From the IMG/VR virus record IMGVR_UViG_3300047276_000161, positions 1-34,647 of that record: a DNA stretch of 34,647 nucleotides. The stretch is one strand, 5' to 3'. The position numbers and the translations under genes were made by a program. Every line of letters begins with the position of its first letter. Positions within the stretch are counted from its first letter, which is position 1. The notes beneath the pieces are model-generated. The model searched no databases, was not told where the DNA came from, and saw only the letters and a list, made by a program, of their open reading frames with translations. The DNA is from a virus. Shown here one piece after another: positions 1 to 8,449 of the stretch.

Positions 1-701
1 TCCAGCAGACCAATCGACTTCACAGGGTTGATGTCGTTGTTGGCGTTGCCAGTACGCAGGACGCTCTTCAGCAGAACTTCAGCCTGGAAGATGTTGCCAG
101 GGGCCACGATCAATTGACGGGGCACCAGACGAATCTTCTTGCCGTTGTTGTCCACAGCCTGACGGACTTGGATCAGCATCTGCTCCAGAGAGGTCTGGGA
201 CAGCACAGCGGCGGTGGCCAACTGGTTGCTGAAAGTACCGTTGACGATGGGGTGAGCCGTGTTGATCAGGGACACACCGTCGCCACCAGGGTAGGACGAG
301 TTGAAGGCGGTGTTCAGCACGTTCGCCGCCAACAGTTCTTTGGTTTCCACCAGAGACTGGGCGAGGTGACGAGCATACACTTGACCGATACGGATATGGT
401 CGCCGTCTTCCACCAAGACTTTGGTCAGGGCGAAAGCCAGACCATATACCTTGTACAGGTAACGCTTGAGGAAGAGCACACCACCCTGCTGATAGGTCAC
501 AGGAGTGCCATCAGGCAGTTGAGGTGCGGCGCCGAATCCATACAGGACGGGCTCTTCATGATAGTTGCGGGGAATGCCGTCTTCTTCACGGAACACTCGG
601 CTCCATTCGTCGGCTCGTTGATCATAGACTCCGTCGAAACACTCGTTGAGGATAGGCTCAACAATCGAACGGAAGTCTGTACTACGCATCGGGGCGGCCA
701 T
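1..701 (-). CDS. Major capsid protein, C-terminus cut by window edge
   Basis: The reading frame opens with ATG at 701 and stays open to base 1, so about 233 N-terminal residues are visible and the C-terminus is missing. The SD sequence GGGAG lies 7 nt upstream. The protein has the look of an HK97-fold or Mu gpT-like major head subunit: an N-terminal segment, a middle with NTAHPIVNGTFSN, then a stretch with RLVPRQLIVAPGN and AEVLLKSVLRTGNANND, typical of capsid proteins that report a long ordered shell domain. It is the last visible gene of the order portal, GroES-like protein, scaffold, two small virion genes and capsid, which is where a major capsid gene is expected. Family assignment is from motifs and synteny, not a search. 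Confidence 0.75.
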   Translation of the reverse strand, partial: MAAPMRSTDFRSIVEPILNECFDGVYDQRADEWSRVFREEDGIPRNYHEEPVLYGFGAAPQLPDGTPVTYQQGGVLFLKRYLYKVYGLAFALTKVLVEDGDHIRIGQVYARHLAQSLVETKELLAANVLNTAFNSSYPGGDGVSLINTAHPIVNGTFSNQLATAAVLSQTSLEQMLIQVRQAVDNNGKKIRLVPRQLIVAPGNIFQAEVLLKSVLRTGNANNDINPVKSIGLL

Positions 702-716
702 GTTGTGACTCCCTTA

Positions 717-1313
717 TCAAGCAATTGCGGTCACAGAACCGAAGAACTGCGACTGCGAGTTAACGACACGAACGATGGTGTAGGCATCGCCCCACGCATT
801 GTCCACATAAGGAGCCAAATCAACAATACGCATCTGACCCTGCGAGCCGTTGCCAACAGCACTGGAGTGATCCAGAGTAGCGGCAGACAGACCCGTGGTG
901 GTCGAGCCAGAAGTGACGTTATTGAAGTTGTACTCGTTACCGATGGCGGTCTGTGCAATCGAGCCACTTGCCTGAATTTCATAAACGATGTTTTGATCGT
1001 TGTAGAAATAGGCAACGCACGAGCCAGTGGTGTAGGCAGTATTGGCAGGCCAATAGTTGCTCACACGGGCACGGCCAGTGGTGTCAGTCCACTGAACGCC
1101 AGCGAAAGCACCAGACCATGCACCAGAGGTGGTAGCAGGGGTGATGGTGCCGAGAGTACCGCCGATAGCGGTGGTTTGGTAGCGAACAGGCTGACCTTTG
1201 AAAATGTCAGTGTTGAACGCCGAGGGGATGCCGTTAGCCAGCGCCTGTGCCCGATCCAGACCAGAGGGATGGAACGCAGGACGCAAACCGAACGGAGCAG
1301 AGGTTGCACTCAT
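717..1313 (-). CDS. Probable head decoration or capsid-associated structural protein
   Basis: A 198-aa protein, start ATG at 1313 with a strong SD (AAGGAG) 5 nt away, stop 15 nt before the capsid gene. It is rich in Gly, Ser, Thr and Ala, has almost no charged clusters, and alternates short hydrophobic and polar segments as beta-rich virion proteins do. The N-terminus (MSATSAPFGLRPAFHPSG) is of the type seen in capsid-neighbour proteins of podo- and siphophages. Its place directly before the major capsid gene favours a decoration or capsid-stabilising role. No catalytic motif is visible. It could instead be a minor head protein. Confidence 0.6.
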   Translation of the reverse strand: MSATSAPFGLRPAFHPSGLDRAQALANGIPSAFNTDIFKGQPVRYQTTAIGGTLGTITPATTSGAWSGAFAGVQWTDTTGRARVSNYWPANTAYTTGSCVAYFYNDQNIVYEIQASGSIAQTAIGNEYNFNNVTSGSTTTGLSAATLDHSSAVGNGSQGQMRIVDLAPYVDNAWGDAYTIVRVVNSQSQFFGSVTAIA

Positions 1314-1322
1314 GTTTACTCC

Positions 1323-1868
1323 TTAACCCGAGAATATCGGGGTTTTGTTGGGTTGCTGTTCAATAGAGCCAAAGCCTTCGCCTTCGACACTCAGCAACGG
1401 GCGACCGTTGGAATCACGCTGACCTTGGAGATTTTCCATTTGGACTTTGATCTTCTCTGCTTCTTCACGAGGTTTGTCGTGATGCATGTGAGTCATGACC
1501 TCTTGGTAGATATCCAGGGGCAACTTGAACAACAGCATCTCATTGCAAGAGATGTAGCCAACATGTTCACCCGACTTCACACGGTAATCTTCATAGCCTG
1601 GTAACTCATCCGCTTTCACGGGAACGTATCCAAGGCGAATCCGTTTATCGATGGAGTCGTAACTGTTGGTTGTCGAGAGCCAGCAAAGGTGCCATCCGTC
1701 CAAAGACGGCAGTTTTGGCAATGCTGATTGCGTCCACTCCTCGCTCCACATCTTGCGACGTTCCTGCGTAGAAATGAACTTATCTTCAGGCGCACGGCGG
1801 CTTGCGTCCTCGTTTGCACGATCTTGGCGACCACCTGCGTTGAGAGATTTTTTAAGACGAGATTCCAT
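1323..1868 (-). CDS. Conserved virion-module protein of unknown function
   Basis: A 181-aa protein, ATG at 1868 preceded by AGGAG with 7-nt spacing. The N-terminal 40 residues are highly charged (KKSLNAGGRQDRANEDASRR) and probably disordered; the middle is a folded region with many aromatics (WSEEWTQ, WHLCWLSTTNSYDS, LGYVPVKADELPGYEDYRVKSG); the C-terminal third contains a Lys/Glu helix. It lies between scaffold and decoration/capsid genes and is clearly part of the head operon. I do not recognise a family with a known role. A minor capsid or assembly factor is plausible from position only. Confidence 0.55.
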   Translation of the reverse strand: MESRLKKSLNAGGRQDRANEDASRRAPEDKFISTQERRKMWSEEWTQSALPKLPSLDGWHLCWLSTTNSYDSIDKRIRLGYVPVKADELPGYEDYRVKSGEHVGYISCNEMLLFKLPLDIYQEVMTHMHHDKPREEAEKIKVQMENLQGQRDSNGRPLLSVEGEGFGSIEQQPNKTPIFSG

Positions 1869-1883
1869 GTCAATGCTCCTAGG

Positions 1884-2876
1884 TTAGTTGCGAACGCCAT
1901 TGCGGCGATCAAATTCGATAAAGTTCTTAATCATTCGGGCTTTGCGCTCGGGGTTATCCCAAGCACCAGCGTCTTTCATTGCTTTCACCCGATCAGGCGA
2001 AAGAACGAACTGGGTACGGTTGGTACCCCCATAAGCCGCTGAAGCCTCACGTCCAGAACTTCCCACAACATTCCTCGGTCGTCTGACTTGACGGTTATCG
2101 TCGTCATTGGTTTCATTGTAGCGATGTGGAAGAACTTTTTGCAAACGGCTATCAAGTTCGTCCCAATAGTCCTCGTCAGCAGGGTTCCAACCCTCGCTTG
2201 ACATCTGCTCGTCGATGCTCTTGGCGACCCGACTGTCGGCGTCCGTAGCGGCAGGGTTGTACCAGCCATTGCGACGCATCCACTGGGCGGCATTGCGCTG
2301 GATGACGGGGTCAATTTGGGGCTGGGACTGCTGGGGGCGCTTCAATTCCTGGTCAGCCTGCTGACGCAGATTGTTCAGGTGGCGTACTTGCTCATGGGCG
2401 TTTTGCCACAGAGTTTGGGCTTCGACCATAGCCTCGCCATCATTGTTCGAGGTGGCCTCTGCCAACTTCATCTTGGCGTATTCCAGTTGAACCTGGGCGT
2501 CCTCCATGCTCTTTTCCAGGCGAGTCACTTGCTCTGCCTTGGTATTGCGCTCCAACTGGCTCAAACGACGCTTGAATTCCTCGTTTTCACGCTGTAGTTG
2601 CTGTAGGCGCAGGTCTTTTTCCTGATTCGTCTTGCGGATCAGGTCTTTTTTGGCCCGACGGCGGTTCCTTTTCGCCGCTCTTAACTCATCATCGTCGTCT
2701 GGATGGTCGTCATCGTCGTCTTTGACGCTTCCACCCTCATTTTTGGCGTCTTGAGAGGCCGATTGACCCTCAAAATCGTCACCTTCAAGCAAATTTTCAG
2801 GCAAATCGACGGTTGCGGAGCCATCTTGGCCCTCCACAACTGCGATATCGTCCTGTTTTTCGTTCGGATCAGCCAT
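1884..2876 (-). CDS. Capsid assembly scaffolding protein
   Basis: A 330-aa, very acidic and helical protein, ATG at 2876 after AAGGAG. Layout: residues 1-60 acidic and disordered with a run of aspartates; about 65-185 a long charged coiled coil (LRLQQLQRENEEFKRRLSQLE); then a linker with Trp-rich patches; and a C-terminal basic helix-turn-helix-like segment (about 296-325). An acidic coiled coil with a small basic C-terminal coat-binding element, immediately upstream of the capsid genes, is the standard scaffold architecture. The N-terminal motif DGSATVDLPE (18-27) is shared with the portal, and the C-terminal AMKDAG segment is shared with the Gp49-family gene at 27.0 kb. Confidence 0.8.
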   Translation of the reverse strand: MADPNEKQDDIAVVEGQDGSATVDLPENLLEGDDFEGQSASQDAKNEGGSVKDDDDDHPDDDDELRAAKRNRRRAKKDLIRKTNQEKDLRLQQLQRENEEFKRRLSQLERNTKAEQVTRLEKSMEDAQVQLEYAKMKLAEATSNNDGEAMVEAQTLWQNAHEQVRHLNNLRQQADQELKRPQQSQPQIDPVIQRNAAQWMRRNGWYNPAATDADSRVAKSIDEQMSSEGWNPADEDYWDELDSRLQKVLPHRYNETNDDDNRQVRRPRNVVGSSGREASAAYGGTNRTQFVLSPDRVKAMKDAGAWDNPERKARMIKNFIEFDRRNGVRN

Positions 2877-2886
2877 TTTTCACTCC

Positions 2887-3354
2887 TTAGACATAGGCTT
2901 TGAAAGAAAGTGGATTGCTCGTGACCTTCGAGATCAGTTCGTGATCGTTCAGAGTCATGAAAAGCACGGGGTCTTCTTTGTCATCCTCGCCTGGGACACG
3001 GATTTCCCAGCGATCACCACCCCATTTGGGCACTCGCACATAGTCTCCAACCTGGGCCCAGGTGCCCTCAGGCCATGGTTGCATGGTGTCTCGGTTCTTA
3101 AAGGCCAGCGGCCCAATTTGAACCACCTTTCCGATCATGTTGTTCCACTTCTCGTTCTCTTTAGTCTCCTCCACTAGGATAATCTTCCCAGCAGTCTTGC
3201 GCTTGATACGACGAAGTTGAATGATGACACGACCACCAAAGGGCTCCATGCCAGGTTGGACATCAGGAAACGCCCACGCCAGTTCTTCTGGGTCGGGCGC
3301 ATCGTACGATGCCTCAAATGCAACAATGTGTTGCTTCTCTTCTACAAGGTTCAC
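2887..3354 (-). CDS. GroES-like (Cpn10-type) co-chaperonin
   Basis: A 155-aa protein starting at GTG 3354 with a good SD (AAGGAG). After about 38 residues of N-terminal extension it shows the Cpn10 pattern: PFGGRVIIQLRRIKRKTAGKI (rigid beta-barrel entry), then IILVEE, then GKVVQIGPLAF, then VGDYVRVPKWGG near residue 115. Known Cpn10 proteins are about 95-110 aa and cap the GroEL folding chamber through a mobile loop; phage versions (T4 gp31 is the classic) adapt host GroEL to fold the capsid protein. Its position between portal and scaffold supports a capsid-folding role. The extended N- and C-termini are unusual. Alternative: a generic beta-barrel virion protein. Confidence 0.65.
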   Translation of the reverse strand: MNLVEEKQHIVAFEASYDAPDPEELAWAFPDVQPGMEPFGGRVIIQLRRIKRKTAGKIILVEETKENEKWNNMIGKVVQIGPLAFKNRDTMQPWPEGTWAQVGDYVRVPKWGGDRWEIRVPGEDDKEDPVLFMTLNDHELISKVTSNPLSFKAYV

Positions 3355-3395
3355 TTTCCTTCTCCTTCAACGCCATATTTCAGGCGCATCGTTAA

Positions 3396-3431
3396 GCACT
3401 TTTCAGTGCGGTCTCGCCCCAGGAGTGGGGC
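3396..3431 (-). other. Tandem RNA hairpins between small gene and GroES-like gene
   Basis: Read on the minus strand, two back-to-back inverted repeats occupy the spacer: GCCCC-loop-GGGGC (3431-3416), then GCACT-GAAA-AGTGC (3409-3396) with a GNRA tetraloop. They follow the stop of the 59-aa gene and precede the GTG-started GroES-like gene. No U-tract follows, so RNA processing or stability, or translational control, is likelier than termination. Stems are short (5 bp). Confidence 0.45.
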
Positions 3432-3611
3432 TCATTCTTGATTTCGTTCTTCTTCCAACATGCTGTCGACCATATCCAGGACATCTTGCAGTCCCTGATA
3501 CTGACCAACCAGGCGCTGATACGCCTCCCAGGTCATACACGACCCAGTAGCCAAGGCAAAACTGATCTCGCCCTGCTTGAGTTTGATCCTGTGGATCAGG
3601 GGCTCAATCAT
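3432..3611 (-). CDS. Small acidic helical protein (59 aa), unknown
   Basis: A 60-codon frame from ATG 3611 to TGA 3434-3432. The start overlaps the stop of the preceding gene by 4 nt (ATGA), a typical translational coupling. The product begins MIEPLIHRIKLKQGEIS and ends in an acidic helix (LDMVDSMLEEER). It looks like the small portal-adjacent helical proteins common in tailed phages, but I cannot assign a function. Support is the tight overlap, full open frame and operon position. Confidence 0.6.
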   Translation of the reverse strand: MIEPLIHRIKLKQGEISFALATGSCMTWEAYQRLVGQYQGLQDVLDMVDSMLEEERNQE

Positions 3612-3760
3612 TTTTTCTTGGCTTGAGAAAGTCCACCTTTAGTGTTACTAGTCTGACTAGTACCGCCACGGGGCTGGTAACTCGTACCGTCAAGTTTCTC
3701 GCCCATGGCGATGCGCTTGTGCTGGGGCACATTGATGCCCTTTTGTTCTTTGTCACTCAT
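3608..3760 (-). CDS. Small basic protein (50 aa) carrying a dispersed palindrome in frame
   Basis: I place the start at ATG 3760 rather than the upstream in-frame ATG deep inside the portal gene, because AGGAG lies 7 nt before 3760 and the overlap with the portal stop is then only 8 nt (ATGAGTGA). The product is hydrophilic, begins MSDKEQKGINVPQHKR and ends QAKKK. Codons for T-S-Q-T-S-N are supplied by the 17-bp palindrome at 3646-3662. It is probably disordered. Function unknown. Confidence 0.55.
   Translation of the reverse strand: MSDKEQKGINVPQHKRIAMGEKLDGTSYQPRGGTSQTSNTKGGLSQAKKK
3646..3662. repeat. Dispersed 17-bp palindrome, copy 1 (in 50-aa gene)
   Basis: TACTAGTCTGACTAGTA, a perfect 8+1+8 palindrome. 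It is intragenic and read in the frame that gives T-S-Q-T-S. Five bases to the left (AGTGT) are also shared with copy 5. Confidence 0.9.
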
Positions 3761-6200
3761 TCGGAACTCCTGATAGTTGGGGTTGTGCCATGTCGCCCAT
3801 GGCAGGGGCTTGAGCACTGGCGATGTCAGTGATCGTCTGGTGCGTCAACTTTGCATTTTCGATGGCAATCTTAGTCTGGTTGTCCATCTGGTGTTCAGCC
3901 ATGTCCTTCTGCAACTTGGCCTGGGCCAACTGCTGGTCAGCCTGGTCTTTGGCCTGCTTGCGCTGGGTCTCAGCCATGCTGGTGTCTTTGACCACCTGGG
4001 CGTCAGGCGGCAACACCTGGCGCTGATTCTGCTGGCGCTGTTGGGCCATTTGGATCAATTGCTGGAAGGCAGGGGCAAACTGCTCAAACACCTGCTGGGT
4101 GTCGAGCATCACATGGGCTCCAACCGTCGTGTACAACTTGTCCAGAGCAGGCGTCATGCTCGGCTCTTCGTAGTTGGTCACAGGCTTGTGCAGGCTGGAC
4201 TCCACATAGCCGTTCGAGCGGTTCAGGTACCACAGCGTCATGTGCTGTTTGATGTGCTCGATCAGATTGTTGAGGTACGACGGATCGGCAAACGGCGACT
4301 GGCCCAGGAACGGGTTCATGCCAAATTGCAGGTGATCCTGGATGTGGGCAATGTGATCCTGCTGTAGGTACGCATAGGCAGGCTGGCCCAGCAACATGGC
4401 GGCGTTCTCGTCTGCCGAGGTGCGCTGTTCGGGCGCAGGGCTGTCCTTGAGCAATTCGTTGGCATTGGGCACCTTCAACTGCTTCAGGAACCGCTGTTCC
4501 ACCGCCGTGCGGTTGTACAGGTCAGGAGCGTCCTTCACTCGAGTCAGCACCGCCTGCATCTGAGCCATACGCTGGGTCTCAGAGAAGATGTGCGGGTCAC
4601 TGACGGGCACCACATCCGTGTTCTTGGCAAAGTCCTCACGGACGATGTCCAGGTCAGCGATGATGTCGCCCTTTTGCATCTCGTCGAAGTGCCAGCGGTT
4701 CAGGCGGCACAGGATTTTGAGCACACGGGCTTGGCTGTCATGCAGTCGGGCATGGATCGCAGAGAACACTGCGGCACCCTGCTCGATCAAGGCTTGGGTG
4801 GTGCCCACAGGGGCGTTGGAAGTGATGTCAGCGATCTTTTCCTCGCTGGTGGTCACTACCCCCTTGGCGGCGGTGTCAAGCCAGCCCAGGAGCCTAAATA
4901 GGGTCTCGCTGGGCGGGTTGAACGGCATGGGCATGGCGATCTGACGGATGTCCTGGACTCCAGGCGCTCCTTCGATCTCCACAATCTGGGTGACATCGAC
5001 CTGCTGGCTTTGACCGCTGATCTTTGCCCCCTTCAACTTCAGCATGGTAGCGGCGTTGTTAATGTGAGCAGAATCAAGCAGAGCACGCAGGCTACCAGTG
5101 AGAGCGGCACTAAGGCCACCAATGAGATGAGGCAGACCAATGGCATAAGCACCTCGCCAGGGTATGAACTTGAACTCCACAACCCAGTCCAACTTGGTCA
5201 TGGTTTTGTCCGACTCTTCCCAGTTGCGATACAGGCCCAGCACCTCGTTCTCGAGTTCGTCGATCATCAGGATGTACGGGGCCATCTTGCCCTTGCTGTG
5301 CTTGTCATCTTCGAGTTCCAGCCAGGTGTAGATGTGGTAGACCTTCCGCAGGCCGTCCTTGTTGTCCTCGAACTGCTTGCCTTCGATCTTGTTGTTGGCC
5401 TGCTCAACCTTGTTTTGATCCAGGGTCTGAGTCGCTTTGATGTAACTAATGTCACGGTACATGCCCGTGCGAACACGGCGTTCCAACTCGTGGGCGGTGA
5501 TCTCATGAACCTCAGCCGCTCTTTGAGCCGTGTAGAAGTTCGTCGCCGCAAAGGGCAGGATCACACGGTCAATGGGCAAGAACTCGACGCATGGTCGCTT
5601 CTTCTCCTCGTCAAACCACAGTTTGAAGTACTGTGAACCACCCAAGGGCAACTGGGTCAGCAACTGCTCCTGCTCGTCACGGAACTCTTCGATCTGCTCG
5701 GTAATCTGCCAGTTCAGGAAGTCACGCTTGCGCTCGGCGGTGTCGGACTTCATCTGATCCATCTTGCCCAGCACCTTGGTCTTCACAGGGCCATCTGGCG
5801 GGAAAAGTTCTTTGATCGCTCGAGCGGCAAAGTCCACGCAACCCTCAGCCATGGCGGGGTGAACGACCTTGCTGGCACCCATGAAGGTCGCACCGCCTGG
5901 GGCGTCGTTGCCCATGCCAGTGCGCTTGATGCCCTCTTCGTACTGCTTGTCACGCAGGCTTCGGGCCTCTTTGTCGGTCTCAATCAGGTCGAGGTAGCGA
6001 AACGCCAGACCAGACAACGTGCCAGGATCGACGATGTCAGCCAGGTTATCGTAGAAGTCAGGATTGAACTCGGGGCCGTCTTCCATCGTGATGATGGCTG
6101 ACCCGTCGGGCTGTTCTTCCGTCTGAATCTCGGGCAGGTCAACTACCGCAGACCCGTCTTCCTGCTCGTCAATCTGTAGTTCGTCTTGGTTCTCTTCCAT
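3753..6200 (-). CDS. Portal (head-tail connector) protein
   Basis: An 815-aa protein, ATG at 6200 overlapping the stop of the upstream gene (TAATG). Size, position between terminase and scaffold, and content fit a large podovirus-type portal: an acidic N-terminus, a wing/stem region with GGSQYFKLWFDEEKKRPCVEFL and DRVILPFAATNFYTAQRA, long helices with LIEQGAAVFSAIHARLHDSQARV, and a Gln-rich C-terminal coiled coil (about 700-790) as in barrel domains. Residues 15-24 and 32-41 hold a tandem acidic motif (DGSAVVDLPE, DGSAIITMED) that recurs in the scaffold. Twelve portal subunits would form the DNA entry channel and bind TerL. Confidence 0.85.
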   Translation of the reverse strand: MEENQDELQIDEQEDGSAVVDLPEIQTEEQPDGSAIITMEDGPEFNPDFYDNLADIVDPGTLSGLAFRYLDLIETDKEARSLRDKQYEEGIKRTGMGNDAPGGATFMGASKVVHPAMAEGCVDFAARAIKELFPPDGPVKTKVLGKMDQMKSDTAERKRDFLNWQITEQIEEFRDEQEQLLTQLPLGGSQYFKLWFDEEKKRPCVEFLPIDRVILPFAATNFYTAQRAAEVHEITAHELERRVRTGMYRDISYIKATQTLDQNKVEQANNKIEGKQFEDNKDGLRKVYHIYTWLELEDDKHSKGKMAPYILMIDELENEVLGLYRNWEESDKTMTKLDWVVEFKFIPWRGAYAIGLPHLIGGLSAALTGSLRALLDSAHINNAATMLKLKGAKISGQSQQVDVTQIVEIEGAPGVQDIRQIAMPMPFNPPSETLFRLLGWLDTAAKGVVTTSEEKIADITSNAPVGTTQALIEQGAAVFSAIHARLHDSQARVLKILCRLNRWHFDEMQKGDIIADLDIVREDFAKNTDVVPVSDPHIFSETQRMAQMQAVLTRVKDAPDLYNRTAVEQRFLKQLKVPNANELLKDSPAPEQRTSADENAAMLLGQPAYAYLQQDHIAHIQDHLQFGMNPFLGQSPFADPSYLNNLIEHIKQHMTLWYLNRSNGYVESSLHKPVTNYEEPSMTPALDKLYTTVGAHVMLDTQQVFEQFAPAFQQLIQMAQQRQQNQRQVLPPDAQVVKDTSMAETQRKQAKDQADQQLAQAKLQKDMAEHQMDNQTKIAIENAKLTHQTITDIASAQAPAMGDMAQPQLSGVPNE

Positions 6201-8449
6201 TATTTCTTCCTCGTCATTTCAAGACGCATGGCGTCCAGGCTTTTGCTCATTGTCACAGGCATTTTGCTCTTGGACTTGTAATGTACCTTTTCGTCATCCC
6301 CAAGGCGCAAAGCCAGATGGCGCTGGGCGGCGACATTTTGCTCAGGGAAAGCATGGAAATCGTCATCGCTGTAGCCAGGATGGCGGGGCTGGTACACCAT
6401 TCCACCTGCGGCCTTCCTGACAATCTTGATGGGCTGGGGAGCCACATACTCTTTGCCACGGGCCTTCTCTTGCGCCATCGGGTTGTCGATCTCGTATTCG
6501 CCCTTGTTTTTCTTGGCATGCTCGATGTCTTTAGGGCTCACGCTGTGGGTGAACGGCGTGTGGTGCCCTAGGTTACTGGTCGACTCTGTCGGCGTGGTCA
6601 TCAGGATGTGCCCAGCCTCTTTGCCGTTCTTGGTCTTGAACCGATTCTTAGGCAGGAACTCGGTGTCCTTGAACCGTGAATCGGTCGGGATCATGTGCTC
6701 AACCGTTTCCATTTCACCCGTCTTTTTGTTCTTTTTACGCACAGGCACATTCACCAGGCGGGGATGCAGGATGTGTTGCTTCTGGTAGTCGTAACGGCGT
6801 CCGTTGACCGTGGTGTGGCCATAGTGAGCCTTTTCTGGCGTCGTGGGATTGCCCTTGCCATCAAAGTGACCTTCGGGCCCTTCTTCCTTCTCTTCTGGAG
6901 ACAGTTTGGATTCTTCTTTACCCCTAGACCAATACTTGGCATGGGTGATGTGCTTTTCCATCTCCTTGGACAGCGGAGAGCCACGCTTGACATCGGTGAC
7001 CATGTACGAGCCCTTGGGCGGGGTCTTTTTGCCGTCTTCGTTTTTGAAGTCCTCGCCGTCCAGATTCGTGGCCGTCACAGTATTGCGAACACGCTGGCCA
7101 TCTCGCTGGATGTTCTCTTTGATTTCTTGACCATGCTTAGTCTTGGGGCCCACGTTGGAGTGGGTCACATAGTAGCCGTTCTCAGGGTCATGTAACTCGT
7201 TGGTCTTGCCGTATGAATTAGCAATGATTGGCGGCTTGTCATCAACCTTACGCTGTTTGTTCAAGTGACGAATCACGTGTCGTGAAGTGGTATCGGTTTC
7301 ATCCACCACGTTGGGACGGAATAGCAGACGCTGATTGTTCTTGTCAGCCAGGTTGGCGGCATGGCGCAAGGAACCCGTGTGAGCCAATATCCAATCTCTG
7401 GTCATGGCGGGGTCGTGTTTGGCCTGTTCATGGGCCGCACGGCGCACAGCCGCCGCAGGGTACTGGGACTCAGCGTTCGGGGCAAAGCACGTGCCACGCT
7501 TGGTGTCCACAATCCCTTCCTCATCCACACCACCACCGCATCCAGTCGTCTGACCAGCGCAAGTATTGATGACGTGACGCTTCATGTTTTTGCCGTGACC
7601 AGAGGTGTACAGAGAATGGCCAGCCACGCCTTTAGCCGCATACCCTTCATGGGGTCGGCCTTGCTCGTCATACTCATGGCGCACCGTGTCCAACTTTTCG
7701 CTCTTGTCCAAAGTATTGGCGGTTTTGCCGATGTGCTTGGCGGCACGAAGGCGCTGAAGAGCCTCCACTTCGTCTTTGGTCTGCTCTTCCAGCGGCTTTT
7801 TGAAGTGCTCTTCCAATGTCGACTTGTGAATGTCACTCATCTGACCAAGGTTCAGCGGCTCACGGTTTTCGCTTCCATAAACTTTGGCCCTGGCTTTGTT
7901 CAACTCATTCATGCCCTCGACGCCAGACTCTTTACTGCCTTCCAGCATGTGTCGGGGCACCACAATACCTTTGACCTTACCTGGCTGGTCTGTCTTGATC
8001 GTGACTCGAGTGCCTTGTGCGCTGACTTCACCACCCTTAGCCATGGCTTGTGCAGGCGGCTTCATGGCGCTCAGGGCCTGCCCTTGGGGCGTCAGGCTCA
8101 GAATGTTGCTCCCGCCCTGAGGCTGGGGCGCTTGTCCAAGGCCACCCAACGGGGCCTGGGGCTGGCCTTGCGGTTGACCTTGGGGTTGGCCCTTCGGCTG
8201 GGGCTGGGCCATGTTCTGGGGCATCAGTTGCTGACCAGGCATGCGGCTCATGTCCACACCGCCCACACCCATGGCAGGAGGCGTCTTGGCCCCGCCAGGA
8301 GGCACATAGTTGCCCGTCTGGATGTCAGGGGGCAGGTAAGCCTTGGGGCTCATGTCAGGGGCTTCATTGGCACCAATGCTCTGAATGTTCAGGGGATTGG
8401 CTTTCATGAGCGCCAACTTCATTTGGGCTGGTGTCGGTTGCACGGTCAC
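6200..8449 (-). CDS. Large portal-adjacent protein with Cys-motif domain, possible Gp88-like
   Basis: A 749-aa protein starting at GTG 8449 in a GTGA overlap with the upstream gene. Residues 1-130 are a Pro/Gln/Gly-rich linker with tandem GQPQ repeats, followed by AMAKGGEV. The folded core (about 290-520) holds NTCAGQTTGCGG, then GTCFAPNAE, then conserved-looking blocks (WILAHTGSLRHAANLADKNNQ, NGYYVTHSNVG). The clustered cysteines followed by CFA recall the 'gene product 88' family of phages (CPGAT...CYA), but this is a weak, by-eye resemblance. The C-terminus is very basic. It probably travels with the virion or is injected; biochemical role unknown. Confidence 0.5.
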   Translation of the reverse strand: MTVQPTPAQMKLALMKANPLNIQSIGANEAPDMSPKAYLPPDIQTGNYVPPGGAKTPPAMGVGGVDMSRMPGQQLMPQNMAQPQPKGQPQGQPQGQPQAPLGGLGQAPQPQGGSNILSLTPQGQALSAMKPPAQAMAKGGEVSAQGTRVTIKTDQPGKVKGIVVPRHMLEGSKESGVEGMNELNKARAKVYGSENREPLNLGQMSDIHKSTLEEHFKKPLEEQTKDEVEALQRLRAAKHIGKTANTLDKSEKLDTVRHEYDEQGRPHEGYAAKGVAGHSLYTSGHGKNMKRHVINTCAGQTTGCGGGVDEEGIVDTKRGTCFAPNAESQYPAAAVRRAAHEQAKHDPAMTRDWILAHTGSLRHAANLADKNNQRLLFRPNVVDETDTTSRHVIRHLNKQRKVDDKPPIIANSYGKTNELHDPENGYYVTHSNVGPKTKHGQEIKENIQRDGQRVRNTVTATNLDGEDFKNEDGKKTPPKGSYMVTDVKRGSPLSKEMEKHITHAKYWSRGKEESKLSPEEKEEGPEGHFDGKGNPTTPEKAHYGHTTVNGRRYDYQKQHILHPRLVNVPVRKKNKKTGEMETVEHMIPTDSRFKDTEFLPKNRFKTKNGKEAGHILMTTPTESTSNLGHHTPFTHSVSPKDIEHAKKNKGEYEIDNPMAQEKARGKEYVAPQPIKIVRKAAGGMVYQPRHPGYSDDDFHAFPEQNVAAQRHLALRLGDDEKVHYKSKSKMPVTMSKSLDAMRLEMTRKK

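Noticed and set aside
114-1604. 496-aa plus-strand open frame
   Set aside because: Lies antisense to the capsid, decoration and 181-aa genes, has low-complexity, His/Gln/Arg-rich shadow composition and no SD. The minus-strand genes are clearly real.
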